Shown piece by piece: positions 17,701 through 25,226 of a stretch of DNA of 64,000 nucleotides (positions are counted from its first letter, which is position 1; each line of letters starts with the position of its first letter). Where the stretch lies: NCBI GenBank assembly GCA_949293815.1, contig CASFEZ010000001.1, positions 1 through 64,000 of the forward strand. Reading direction: 5' to 3'. Source of the stretch: an uncultured Eubacteriales bacterium. GTDB taxonomy: Bacteria; Bacillota; Clostridia; Oscillospirales; Acutalibacteraceae. The position numbers were made by a program, and so were the translations under genes. The notes beneath the pieces are model-generated. The model worked only from the letters and a program-made list of their open reading frames with translations, did not search any database and had not been told where the DNA came from.

Positions 17701-19256
17701 TCTTCCACGGTCTGTACGGTGTTTCCAAAGATTTTGCCACCACCTTAATGCAGTCGCTGACCAACCAGAGCGATGGGTACCACGAAGTGACCGAAGCGGA
17801 AAATCTGCAATTTGCCTTCGGCGATATCTCTGATACCATCTCCCTCGGCTCGCGTATAGTGATTAACATTGCCTGCCCGGTCGATGTTGAAGTGTCTTAC
17901 GGTGATGAAAAACTTTGCAGCCGCCAGAGCGATTTCAACGACACGGCTTCCTTTGGTTCCCTGCAGCTTTTAGGTGAAAACCAGGATATTAAGGTGCTTT
18001 CGCTGGATAGCGATAAAGTTTATGATGTTCAGTTAACCGGTACGGGCACCGGCGTGATGGATTACTCGGTCAACTACTACGACGAAACGGAAAAATTGGC
18101 CGACTATCGCATTTTTGAAGCGGTGCCGATTGAGCCGACCACCGTTATTTACTCCAGCACCGACAATTCTATGGATGTTTCCCTGAATATTGATAACGAC
18201 GGCGACGGCGAAATCGATGTGGTTTGGACGGCAGCCCAAATGAGCACCGGTGTTGTTACCTACGGCGAAGCGTCTACTACCACCGAGCCCCCCGCCACCA
18301 CCGTTCAGGTGACCACCACCGCCCCGGAAGAACCCGAGAACGAATCCACAGGCGCGGGAATCATTGCCGCCGCTGTTGTTGCAATGGTTCTGGTAATTGG
18401 GATTATTGTTGGTGTGATTTTAATTGCCGCAAACAACCAGAGCATTGACGATGGGAAAAACAGTATCCCCAGGCGCGTTAATTATGCCGGCGGGTCAGAT
18501 GAAACCTCCCGCCTGTCGAGAGAGAAAATACCGGCAGCGTTTACGCTGACCTTCGGTACACGCCCCACCCGCCATTATTCATATTCCGGCGGTACATTAA
18601 AGGGGTATAATATTCGGGATGATTCGCTGACCCATTTGAATGTGCCGGACAGCTTCTACAACGTCGCCGAAGTCGTTTTGGATGCGCAGCAGATTCAATC
18701 GCTTGAGAATACCCTCGGCGCCATTGATTATCGCGCCTGGCAGCAATATGAAAGAACGCCGCGCAGAAGCTACAGCGAAAACAAAATTGCCGTTGTTTTC
18801 CGCAATCGGACGAAAAAAGAATATGTCTTTGCTGAGCAAGTGCCAGCGGAATTCAATGCGCTGTGCAACCTGTTGTTGACCATGTGCGCAACGCCGGATG
18901 TCGCAAACGGCACCTGGAGCGCCGCTCGCCACAAGACAAAACGCGGCGGTGTCCACTTCTTAAACGGCGCAATGCAGGGTCAGCAGTTCCCGATAGAGGA
19001 CGGCGAAACCATTGTGATTGGTAAATCATCCTCGGTGTCCAATATTGTTGTGCATCGCAGCTACACCAAGGTAAGCCGCCGGCATATGCTGCTCTCCTAT
19101 GATGCACAGAGCGATAAGTACTTTGTTACAGATACCTCCAGCAACGGCATTTATTACACCAATAAGCACAGATTACCGGCCGGCACCCGTACCGCTGTGG
19201 CGCCCGGAACAGAGCTGATGCTGGCAGATGAAGATTGCAGAATCTACTTGTCCTGA
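14778..19256 (+). CDS. M4-like metalloprotease, Big_2, vWA, membrane helix and FHA fusion lipoprotein
   Basis: 1492 residues. The signal sequence ends in a lipobox-like FAAC (Cys about 23). An FTP-like propeptide region follows (about 90-240), then a thermolysin-type M4 domain with HEYTH (His410, Glu411, His414), zinc-ligand Glu434 in MEAYSD and the catalytic-side VHIN near 537. Next are a Big_2-like Ig domain (about 735-815), a vWA domain with intact DISGS (Asp828, Ser830, Ser832), a Thr/Pro linker, a membrane helix (about 1192-1217), an unrecognised cytoplasmic domain (about 1250-1380) and an FHA domain (about 1395-1492) with VIGKS, SRRH and SSNG. The ATG at 14778 fits the AAGGAG 9 bases upstream and restores a proper signal peptide; an ATG at 14754 does not. 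The key catalytic and metal residues are all present. It links extracellular proteolysis and metal-dependent binding to intracellular phospho-reading. Confidence 0.9.
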   Translation: MNHFKKVISILLVLIMTTSLFAACSKAPQGDDTPSEEGVTGVVEQNAASADVSNSTYLSLDADFITTPVTSTDTLLTALADIAPALGISDVHAELQEDRVDTIDNTTYYRLQQYYENYPVYGRTVIVSADADGTTDALIANTTQVDDDISLRARLDADRAEEQVTEYIEDNLLNASNIRVVAISDTPYIYNLYDAEDTLVYIVSASYVHEATDDEGHAYTAFDSQRFFVNARNGEIVNTVSNVYQESVEAGGLAAGQGLNAFRVNDNQYWFYDESRNIYIYDVAGGTLASYRHVDQNGELTDDALLADDYVFFDANNAQLTPMESTDNNWTSERAVLLMNNVKQTYDFFSSVLSVQGTAGNGNRIHALFDDAMPKAGAYNAYSYSEPDILDSAILSFGTANAIAIDTVAHEYTHAVEGAISNMIYYGESGALMEAYSDIFGELAEDYADNGQLDNSCDWVHNNLRNLANPGEKTYQCCYYEAQGQTCPILAKNGKHIHNNDYTLESNTCYIEQPYPSAYLGTGWGAASASRDKGFVHINTTVISHAAYLMSQAIDNTTLAELWYRSLYMLPMDATMEQCVNAVLVAAHQMQQNDPESISAEDIDAINSAFREVGLSSDIGDTRLVNADLTVYAVDALQSGSYDNYHVTIAQLPNILTPEQRTVVAEADVTDVNGYTVHLDTGYYDITVSDNDANGSTTTFTERVIVPPISEALLSRLSGEVRIATDFRSKIPATDFTMTDSMVITLGELGVIEPVMTPADADDFTIQWSSSDESVVTVSPTGEAGILTALSKGTATITAVMTSGGNTITRTTQVRVASKARDTVLVLDISGSMYGEPLEEMKESASQFCRDLLTDEYNNRVGIVFYETDVTSIDLTSDLDYLLSVIDNITDRGVTNMEGGLARAGEMLSSSDADTIKNIVIMADGLPNEGATSSSGSMPAVSGVSSSGSDFAYANAVIDTAQSMFSQYNIYSLGFFHGLYGVSKDFATTLMQSLTNQSDGYHEVTEAENLQFAFGDISDTISLGSRIVINIACPVDVEVSYGDEKLCSRQSDFNDTASFGSLQLLGENQDIKVLSLDSDKVYDVQLTGTGTGVMDYSVNYYDETEKLADYRIFEAVPIEPTTVIYSSTDNSMDVSLNIDNDGDGEIDVVWTAAQMSTGVVTYGEASTTTEPPATTVQVTTTAPEEPENESTGAGIIAAAVVAMVLVIGIIVGVILIAANNQSIDDGKNSIPRRVNYAGGSDETSRLSREKIPAAFTLTFGTRPTRHYSYSGGTLKGYNIRDDSLTHLNVPDSFYNVAEVVLDAQQIQSLENTLGAIDYRAWQQYERTPRRSYSENKIAVVFRNRTKKEYVFAEQVPAEFNALCNLLLTMCATPDVANGTWSAARHKTKRGGVHFLNGAMQGQQFPIEDGETIVIGKSSSVSNIVVHRSYTKVSRRHMLLSYDAQSDKYFVTDTSSNGIYYTNKHRLPAGTRTAVAPGTELMLADEDCRIYLS

Positions 19257-19306
19257 TTTTGCGAATATAGCGCCGGAAAAATCATTTAAGAAAGGAGAAT
19301 CTTACG

Positions 19307-20629
19307 GTGTTAAAAATCGGTATGCTCGTCGATAACCACTTTAAGATTCTCCGTCAGCTTGGACGCGGCGGCAGCAGTTGTGTGTACCTTGCGGAAAACA
19401 CGCGCCTGCACAATTATTGGGCGGTTAAAGAAGTGTTTAAAAGCCGCATGGTGCGCCATGGCGGCGCAGGGGGATTGATTGCCGATGCCGGTATTCTGAC
19501 AAAGCTGCGCCATCCCTGCCTGCCCTCTGTTATTGATATTATCGAAACAAACGAGTCCTACCTGGTGATTATGGAATACATCCCCGGCGTAGGGTTAGAC
19601 CAGGTTTTGCAGAGCAAAGGTGCTCAGTCGGAGCAGGATGTAATTCGCTGGGGTATTCAGCTATGCGAGGTTTTGGTGTATTTGCATACGCAAGCCTCCC
19701 CGATTGTGTATCTGGATATGAAACCCGCCAATATTATTCTGAAACCAGACGGCAATATTGTTTTGATTGATTTCGGCATGGCGCATGAGGTGCGCAAAAT
19801 CAATCCGGAACAAGTCATCGGAATGGGTACCTATGGCTATGCCGCGCCGGAGCAGCATAACCGGCAGCTGGGAAAAATCGACCCGCGAACCGACATTTAT
19901 GCGCTCGGTGTTACCTTATACCAGTTGGTAACAGGGCTGGATCCCTCTAAGCCGCCGTATACATTGCAGCCGATTCGAACCGTAAATCGCCTTTTGTCGG
20001 CGCAATTGGAGGCGATTATTCAAAAGTGTACCCAAAACCGGCAGCAGGACCGCTACCAGAAAACAGCGGATCTTTTGAGCGATTTGCGGCGCCATTCTGC
20101 CGGCGCGGCGACGCAAACAACCGCTCCGGCGCGTGTGCCGGTAGCCGGTCCAAATGCGAAGAAAAAAAGCCAGTCCGCCTGGTGGGTCTTTCTGCTGATT
20201 CCGGTTGTTTTGCTGGTTCTGCTTGTGCCGGTGGTGCTGTTGCTGTCGGGCGGCTCCGAGCTACAGTCACAGCCAGACGATTTTTATTACGAAGACCCGA
20301 TGCTATACTGCGACTATGAAATTTCCGTTACCTATGCGGATGAGCGCGTTTATTTCTATTTCGTTCCGGAAGTCAGCGGTGTGTATAATATTTATTCTTT
20401 ATCCGATCCCGGAATGGCGCCGATTGTTTGGGTTGTCGATGCGGCAGACCAGGTGATTTGCAAAGACAATGTGGACGGCTCCTATAGCGAGGTCGACAGC
20501 TATTGTCAGCTCAACGCCGGTGAGCGGTACTACGTCGAAACAACTCTATACGATTTAGGCGAGGAGTATGTCAAAACAGGGAGCTATTATCTTTGTTTTG
20601 ATTATGTCGACGATGTGTCTTTTGGCTAA
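19307..20629 (+). CDS. Membrane Ser/Thr protein kinase with extracellular PPC-like domain
   Basis: 440 residues. A cytoplasmic kinase domain (about 10-265) has glycine loop GRGGSS, catalytic Lys in AVKEVF, catalytic loop YLDMKPAN, DFGMA and APEQH. The His-Arg before the catalytic Asp is replaced by Tyr-Leu, so this is a non-RD kinase that may not need activation-loop phosphorylation. One membrane helix (about 289-312) follows, then an extracellular beta-rich domain (about 325-440) resembling bacterial pre-peptidase C-terminal (PPC) domains. No PASTA repeats are present, which distinguishes it from PrkC/Stk1. The GTG start has AAAGGAG 9 bases upstream. It sits between two FHA membrane proteins and could phosphorylate threonines read by them. 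Confidence 0.9.
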   Translation: MLKIGMLVDNHFKILRQLGRGGSSCVYLAENTRLHNYWAVKEVFKSRMVRHGGAGGLIADAGILTKLRHPCLPSVIDIIETNESYLVIMEYIPGVGLDQVLQSKGAQSEQDVIRWGIQLCEVLVYLHTQASPIVYLDMKPANIILKPDGNIVLIDFGMAHEVRKINPEQVIGMGTYGYAAPEQHNRQLGKIDPRTDIYALGVTLYQLVTGLDPSKPPYTLQPIRTVNRLLSAQLEAIIQKCTQNRQQDRYQKTADLLSDLRRHSAGAATQTTAPARVPVAGPNAKKKSQSAWWVFLLIPVVLLVLLVPVVLLLSGGSELQSQPDDFYYEDPMLYCDYEISVTYADERVYFYFVPEVSGVYNIYSLSDPGMAPIVWVVDAADQVICKDNVDGSYSEVDSYCQLNAGERYYVETTLYDLGEEYVKTGSYYLCFDYVDDVSFG

Positions 20630-20708
20630 GTTGCGAATTTGTGCTTGCTATGCGCAGCAGGGCAAGTAAAAATTTGTATATTACAGAGAACTGAAAGGTG
20701 ATGTTTTT

Positions 20709-21926
20709 ATGGAAGAATGGGTATATGATATTTTTACTGCCATCATGAGCATTGGCACCGGTCTGCTGGTTACAATTGGTATTATTTTGCTTGTAGTAAT
20801 GGTGCTGATGATTGTTGCTCAGTGGAAAATGCTGGAAAAAGCAGGTAAACCTGGCTGGCATATATTGATTCCTTTTTTGAATCAGTATTCCTTGTTCGAA
20901 ATTGCCTGGGGCAACGGATGGTACTTTTTGTTGACATTTTTACAGTTTGTTCCGTTTGTTGGTACGATTGCCGGGATTGTTGTAAATGTGATTCATTATG
21001 TCAAAACGGCGCATGCTTTCGGCAAAAGCGGCGGCTACGCCGTTGGGTTGTTTTTCCTTCCGATTGTTTTTTTCCCGATACTCGCTTTTGGCGATGCCGT
21101 ATATTATGGACCCGATTTGCCTGCGAATAAGCAATATAATAACGCTTATGCCCAGAATTATCCCAACAACGGTCAGCCAATGTATTACGGCAATGGTCAG
21201 GGGCAGGGCTATGACAATATGCAGCCCGCCTATGGCGCACAGCCGGCGCCGCAGAATGGTCAGGGGCAGGGCTATGACAATATGCAGCCCGCCTATGGCG
21301 CACAGCCGGCGCCGCAGAATGGTCAGGGGTATCAGAACAATACGCTGCCGGCATCCGACAATGGTCAGCCGCCTGCTTATAGCAACGGCAATCCCGCATA
21401 TAATGTGCCGCCTGCCTATCCTGAGGGAACGAACGGATACGGAGCGCAGCCTGCGCAGCAATATGCCCAGCAGCCCCGGCAGATGCGGCAGTCCGTTCCC
21501 CAAAACAGAGTGTCGAATCACGCTGTCCCCCCTGCTCAGCCGGATCCCCATGACGACAGAACAGCCTTGCTGCAAGAGGAGGAAATGAAAGCTTCTGATC
21601 CATTCGGTGTTCACGGTTCTGTGCTGTTCCAAAGCGGCGAATTCGCAAGCGTTGAGTTCCCCCTGCCGGAAGGCGAGAAAATCGTTATCGGCCGCGATCC
21701 GAACGGTTCTCAAATTGTTTTACCGGCAAGCTATACCAAGGTAAGCGCAAAACACTGTGCCATTGAATATGTAGCAAAAGTGAACCTGTATTTTGTAACG
21801 GATATGTCTGCCAATGGCATTTTCTATGCCAACGGCGCGCGGATGCCCGCAGGCAGCCGGGTGGCTGTAAAGCCCGGTACACGGCTTATGTTGGCGGACG
21901 CGGATTGTTCGGTACGTGTGGGCTAA
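20709..21926 (+). CDS. DUF5684-like membrane protein with Gln/Asn/Pro-rich linker and C-terminal FHA domain
   Basis: 405 residues. A first membrane helix (about 13-37) is followed by a DUF5684-like region (about 40-140) with AGKPGWHILIPFLN and further helices. A low-complexity linker (about 145-295) rich in Gln, Asn, Pro, Gly and Tyr contains two identical 21-residue repeats. The C-terminal FHA domain (about 305-405) has VIGRD and SANG, but the usual Ser-Arg-x-His motif reads SAKH, so the conserved Arg is lost. GAAAGGTGA lies 7-8 bases before the ATG. A strong terminator after the gene ends the FHA locus. The linker may extend the FHA domain away from the membrane (inference). Confidence 0.86.
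   Translation: MEEWVYDIFTAIMSIGTGLLVTIGIILLVVMVLMIVAQWKMLEKAGKPGWHILIPFLNQYSLFEIAWGNGWYFLLTFLQFVPFVGTIAGIVVNVIHYVKTAHAFGKSGGYAVGLFFLPIVFFPILAFGDAVYYGPDLPANKQYNNAYAQNYPNNGQPMYYGNGQGQGYDNMQPAYGAQPAPQNGQGQGYDNMQPAYGAQPAPQNGQGYQNNTLPASDNGQPPAYSNGNPAYNVPPAYPEGTNGYGAQPAQQYAQQPRQMRQSVPQNRVSNHAVPPAQPDPHDDRTALLQEEEMKASDPFGVHGSVLFQSGEFASVEFPLPEGEKIVIGRDPNGSQIVLPASYTKVSAKHCAIEYVAKVNLYFVTDMSANGIFYANGARMPAGSRVAVKPGTRLMLADADCSVRVG
21192..21317 (+). repeat. Two perfect 63-bp tandem repeats inside the FHA protein linker
   Basis: The 63-bp unit beginning AATGGTCAGGGGCAGGGC occurs twice without mismatch, followed by a short partial third copy. The length is a multiple of three, so copy-number change would lengthen or shorten the linker by 21 residues without breaking the frame. 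Confidence 0.93.
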
Positions 21927-21941
21927 TCTTCTGTTCCTTTC

Positions 21942-21979
21942 ATACGCAATTCCCCTGCTCGGGAATTGCGTATTTTTTT
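21942..21979 (+). terminator. Intrinsic terminator at the end of the FHA locus
   Basis: A perfect 13-bp stem (ATACGCAATTCCC / GGGAATTGCGTAT) with a 6-base loop followed by a run of T. Confidence 0.9.
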
Positions 21980-22084
21980 GTAATGGCTATAAAGAATGTC
22001 ATAATAATATATTAACAAAAACACAGGTAGGCGATGGGCGGATCTCATGTTTGGGCAGAGCAGATAAGATCCGACAAAAGATAC

Positions 22085-22113
22085 TTGTGCTTTGACAAGC
22101 GCTATGGTACAAT
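22085..22113 (+). promoter_or_regulatory. Possible sigma-A promoter of the PI-PLC-like gene
   Basis: TTGTGC and TACAAT with a 17-bp spacer, 38 bp upstream of the start codon. A TTGACA at 22092 is too close to the -10 to serve as the -35. Confidence 0.4.
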
Positions 22114-22151
22114 ATGGGCAGAAAGCATTTGTAATTGGGAGGTGTTGATTC

Positions 22152-23252
22152 ATGAAAAAGCGAACGGTCGTTTCGCTGTCAGCAGCTGGCGCTGCTGGTG
22201 CGGTCGCTGCTGTGTTACCGCTGTTTGTCAATCCGCCGAAACCGTTTGCACCAGCTGCCGACGGCAGTTGCTGGATGGCTTCGCTGCCGGACGATATGCC
22301 GCTTTCGCAGGTGGTTCTTCCCGGCACCCACGACAGCGCAACGGAAAAGATTTTTTTCGCGTCCATTGCCCGTTGTCAGCATCTGACCATTCCACAGCAG
22401 CTGGAAGCAGGCTGCCGGTTTTTGGATTTGCGCCTGCGGATGCGCAACAGCCAACTGATTGCTGTTCACGGCGTAACGCCCTGTTACCAGGTGTCCGGCG
22501 GCAGAGCCGTTGCCTATACCTTTGACCAGATTGTTGACAGTATATATGCTTTTCTGCGTCGAAATCCATCGGAAACGGTGCTTGTCAGCATCAAGAATGA
22601 GGGCAAAGAGGATGATGCTGCCTTTTTCCGCTATTTAAGACAGTATATAGAGCGCTGTCCGCACCGTTGGTATACGGAAAACCGTGTGCCGGCTGTTGGC
22701 GAGGCGCGGGGTAAGATGGTTTTGCTTCGCCGCTTTTCGCTTCAGGGCGTATCGGCTGATGATGGCAGCAGCGGACTGAATTTACAGCCTGCGCTGTGGG
22801 GCAATATGGGCGGCAGAAAGACCACCGGTTATAAAAAATTTCATATGACGCTGCAAAACGGCGAACACGGCAGCGGCGTTTGTTTGCAGGACTGCTACAG
22901 CCTGGGGGTCAGAAAAAAATGGTTTTTCGGAATCAAACCTCTTTTGGATCGGGGACGGTATCATAATGAGCTTTTGCTGAACTTTTTCAGCTGTACTGGT
23001 CGGCTGTTCCCGGTGGCCGCAGCGCTCCCGCTGAATCGCCTGTATCAAACATATGAATCGCAGGCGGTAAAAAACGGAGGAATTTTAATTTTTGACTTTT
23101 TGAATGCCCGGTTGGCGGCGCGTGTATACCGCGAAAATCCCGCTGTTCCCCGTAAGGTGCCTGATGCCGCAGAGCCATCGAATGAAAAAGTGCCGCTGCT
23201 GGCGCGGTATCTTTCCGGTTATTGCAATTTATTATATCGAATTTTTGATTGA
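22152..23252 (+). CDS. Secreted PI-PLC X-domain-like phosphodiesterase
   Basis: 366 residues. A hydrophobic N-terminal segment with Lys-Lys-Arg start (about 1-28) is a signal peptide or membrane anchor. The rest matches the bacterial phosphatidylinositol-specific phospholipase C X-domain family, with PGTHDSA (first catalytic His, near residue 60), a DLRLR strand and AVHG (second catalytic His, near 104). Such enzymes cleave phosphatidylinositol or GPI lipids by acid-base catalysis. The substrate here is unknown, and some bacterial homologues act on other lipids. GGGAGGT lies just before the ATG. The stop overlaps the ribosome binding site of the next gene, so the two are probably co-transcribed. 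Confidence 0.85.
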   Translation: MKKRTVVSLSAAGAAGAVAAVLPLFVNPPKPFAPAADGSCWMASLPDDMPLSQVVLPGTHDSATEKIFFASIARCQHLTIPQQLEAGCRFLDLRLRMRNSQLIAVHGVTPCYQVSGGRAVAYTFDQIVDSIYAFLRRNPSETVLVSIKNEGKEDDAAFFRYLRQYIERCPHRWYTENRVPAVGEARGKMVLLRRFSLQGVSADDGSSGLNLQPALWGNMGGRKTTGYKKFHMTLQNGEHGSGVCLQDCYSLGVRKKWFFGIKPLLDRGRYHNELLLNFFSCTGRLFPVAAALPLNRLYQTYESQAVKNGGILIFDFLNARLAARVYRENPAVPRKVPDAAEPSNEKVPLLARYLSGYCNLLYRIFD

Positions 23253-23264
23253 GGAGTGCTTCGC

Positions 23265-24140
23265 ATGAAACTGGCTGTCAGTTCCTACAGCTTTCATACG
23301 CTGACCGAGCGCGGAATTTATAAGGAGGAAGAGCTGATTCCGTTGGCAAAGGAGATGGGCTTCGATGCCATTGAATTTGCCGAAATTCATCCGCCCAAGG
23401 AAAAAGAAAAGGCTTCCTACGCAGAAAAATTGCGTAAAATAAGCGAGAAAAATAAACTGCCGATTATCAATTATGCTGTCGGTGCAGATTTTATCTACGG
23501 CAGCGACGGCGATTTGCAAAAGGAAGCGGCGCACCTTTGCCGGGAGGTGGATATTGCCGTCCTGCTGGGCAGCGGCATGATGCGCCACGATGTAGCATAC
23601 GGCTATCATAAGGACGAGCCCGGACAAAAGGGCTTTGCGCAGGCGCTGCCGCGCCTTGTGGAGGGCTGCCGGATTGTGACCGAATACGCGGCGGAAAAGG
23701 GCGTTCGCACGATGAGTGAGAACCACGGCTTCTTCTGTCAGGAATCCGCCCGGGTTGAACGGCTGGTAACCGGCGTTGGGCATGATAATTACGGCGTGCT
23801 GCTGGATATGGGTAACTTTTTGTGCGCCGACGAGTCACCTGTGACCGCTTTTGGACGGCTGTTGCCTCATTGTTTCCATGTACATGCCAAGGATTTTCAT
23901 GTCAAAAGCGGCAACGGACTGCCGCCGCAGGACGGTTTCTTTTGCACCCGCGGGGGCAATTACCTGCGCGGCGCGATTATCGGTCACGGGGAGGTTCCGG
24001 TGTTCCAGTGCCTGAAGTTGTTAAAGGACTACGGCTACGACGGGTATGTGACCGTGGAGTTTGAAGGGATTGAAGACCCCAAGCTCGGCGTAGCGTATGG
24101 GCTGCATACGCTGGAATATATGCTGAAACTGTTGGGGTGA
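23265..24140 (+). CDS. Sugar-phosphate isomerase/epimerase-like TIM-barrel protein
   Basis: 291 residues of the AP-endonuclease-2/xylose-isomerase-like TIM-barrel family. Likely metal ligands occur in conserved positions: EFAEIH near residue 40, SENHG near 155, LLDMGN near 180, HVHAKD near 210 and VEFEG near 265. Members act as sugar isomerases or epimerases, for instance on inositol derivatives or ketoses, and the exact substrate cannot be read from sequence. The ATG at 23265 is preferred because GAGGAG at 23251-23256 then has normal spacing; a GTG at 23256 lies within that site. Linked with the PI-PLC-like gene, a role in inositol use is conceivable but unproven. Confidence 0.85.
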   Translation: MKLAVSSYSFHTLTERGIYKEEELIPLAKEMGFDAIEFAEIHPPKEKEKASYAEKLRKISEKNKLPIINYAVGADFIYGSDGDLQKEAAHLCREVDIAVLLGSGMMRHDVAYGYHKDEPGQKGFAQALPRLVEGCRIVTEYAAEKGVRTMSENHGFFCQESARVERLVTGVGHDNYGVLLDMGNFLCADESPVTAFGRLLPHCFHVHAKDFHVKSGNGLPPQDGFFCTRGGNYLRGAIIGHGEVPVFQCLKLLKDYGYDGYVTVEFEGIEDPKLGVAYGLHTLEYMLKLLG

Positions 24141-24149
24141 GCACATGAA

Positions 24150-24347
24150 AGAGTGAAGAGTGGAGAGTGAAGAGTGAAGATTCGGACGCCCTTCGGGCGT
24201 GAATGGTAGATTGTTTGCGGGTATAGAAAATACCTCGTTTATATCTTTCTTCCCTTAAATCCTCTATCTTCCCAATTAGATGAAACTATCTATAATCTAA
24301 GGCGAAGCCTTCCATATCTTCACTCTTCACTCTTCACTCTTCACTCT
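24150..24347 (+). repeat. About 200-bp intergenic repeat element, copy 1
   Basis: The ends are inverted repeats of a GAGTGAA heptamer (AGAGTGAAGAG... and ...CTTCACTCT). The reverse complement of the whole element recurs at 27148-27345 with only scattered differences. It encodes nothing. A GC-rich hairpin (24348-24366, GGCGCCGC TTT GCGGCGCC) abuts its right end. It looks like a non-autonomous (MITE-like) element or a structured intergenic repeat. Confidence 0.85.
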
Positions 24348-24381
24348 GGCGCCGCTTTGCGGCGCCGAAGGTGGTATTCTG

Positions 24382-25134
24382 TTGCAAGAGAAAAAAAGAA
24401 TTCATATGTTGGACGCGGTGCGCGGGATGGCTGTATTGCTGATGGTCGTCTTTCACGCCTTTTTTACCTATGGGGTGCTGTTTGGGTTCCCCTTTTTTCA
24501 ACGGGGCTATGCCGCTGTCGAGGAAATCGCGCCGCCGGTGATTTCAACCCTGTTTATTTTTTCCTGCGCCTATTCCTGTCTGCTGTCCAAAAATAACATT
24601 CGGCGAGGGCTGATTATTTTTGCCGTAGCGATGGGGATGAGTGTTGTTACCATTTGGATTTTGCCCCTTTTAGGTATCGAGGGGGAGGGCATCTGGTTCG
24701 GCATTTTGCATTGCTTGGGGATTTGCGTCTTGTTGTCGCCGCTGCTTTTTCGGCTGTTGCGGAAAATTCCCTGGTATCTTTCGATTCCGGTTCTTCTGGT
24801 GCTTGCCATCGGCACCAGAAGCCTGATGCATGAGGGCTTTTTTGGCGTCGAGGTGCAGGACCCGATACAATCGGTCAATTTGCTGTTCCCGTTCGGTATT
24901 TTCCACGGCGATTTTTATTCGGCGGATTATTACCCCCTGTTCCCCTATCTGTTTGTTTTTGCCATCGGCTGCGTTTTGGCGCTGCGGTTTCCGCCCGAAA
25001 AACTGCCGGAGCGGTTTTATCAAAAAATTTGCCCGCCGCTGGAATGGCTGGGGCGGCACGCGCTGGTGATTTATGTGGTGCATCAGCCGCTGCTTTACGC
25101 CGTTGGATTCGCTGCGCAGGCACTGATCGGATAA
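24382..25134 (+). CDS. DUF1624/heparan-alpha-glucosaminide acetyltransferase-like membrane protein
   Basis: 250 residues with about seven membrane helices. The N-terminus KKRIHMLDAVRGMAV matches DUF1624-type proteins related to heparan-alpha-glucosaminide N-acetyltransferase, and the later GILHCLGIC, an internal RRG loop and a C-terminal YVVHQP helix fit the same family. Such proteins are thought to move acyl groups across the membrane onto sugars; the real substrate is unknown. A TTG start at 24382 is chosen because GAAGGTGG lies 8 bases upstream and the family's KRI..LD opening would otherwise be lost. An ATG at 24406 is the alternative. Confidence 0.83.
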   Translation: MQEKKRIHMLDAVRGMAVLLMVVFHAFFTYGVLFGFPFFQRGYAAVEEIAPPVISTLFIFSCAYSCLLSKNNIRRGLIIFAVAMGMSVVTIWILPLLGIEGEGIWFGILHCLGICVLLSPLLFRLLRKIPWYLSIPVLLVLAIGTRSLMHEGFFGVEVQDPIQSVNLLFPFGIFHGDFYSADYYPLFPYLFVFAIGCVLALRFPPEKLPERFYQKICPPLEWLGRHALVIYVVHQPLLYAVGFAAQALIG

Positions 25135-25226
25135 AGGAAAAAAGATAAATTTTTTGAACAAATGCCAATCGGATGTCAAGATTTTATGGTATCATTTTGG
25201 CACAGCAAGGAAAGAGAGGGATTGAT

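Noticed and set aside
6678-21926. Type VII or type VI secretion locus
   Set aside because: FHA proteins and kinases occur in both, but no WXG100 protein, FtsK/EssC ATPase, TssB/C sheath or VgrG is present.
22092-22113. TTGACA/TACAAT as a promoter pair
   Set aside because: The spacer would be 10 bp, too short; the TTGTGC box 17 bp away was used instead.
24150-24347. CRISPR array
   Set aside because: The heptamer arrays are too short and have no spacers; the element is a dispersed inverted repeat.
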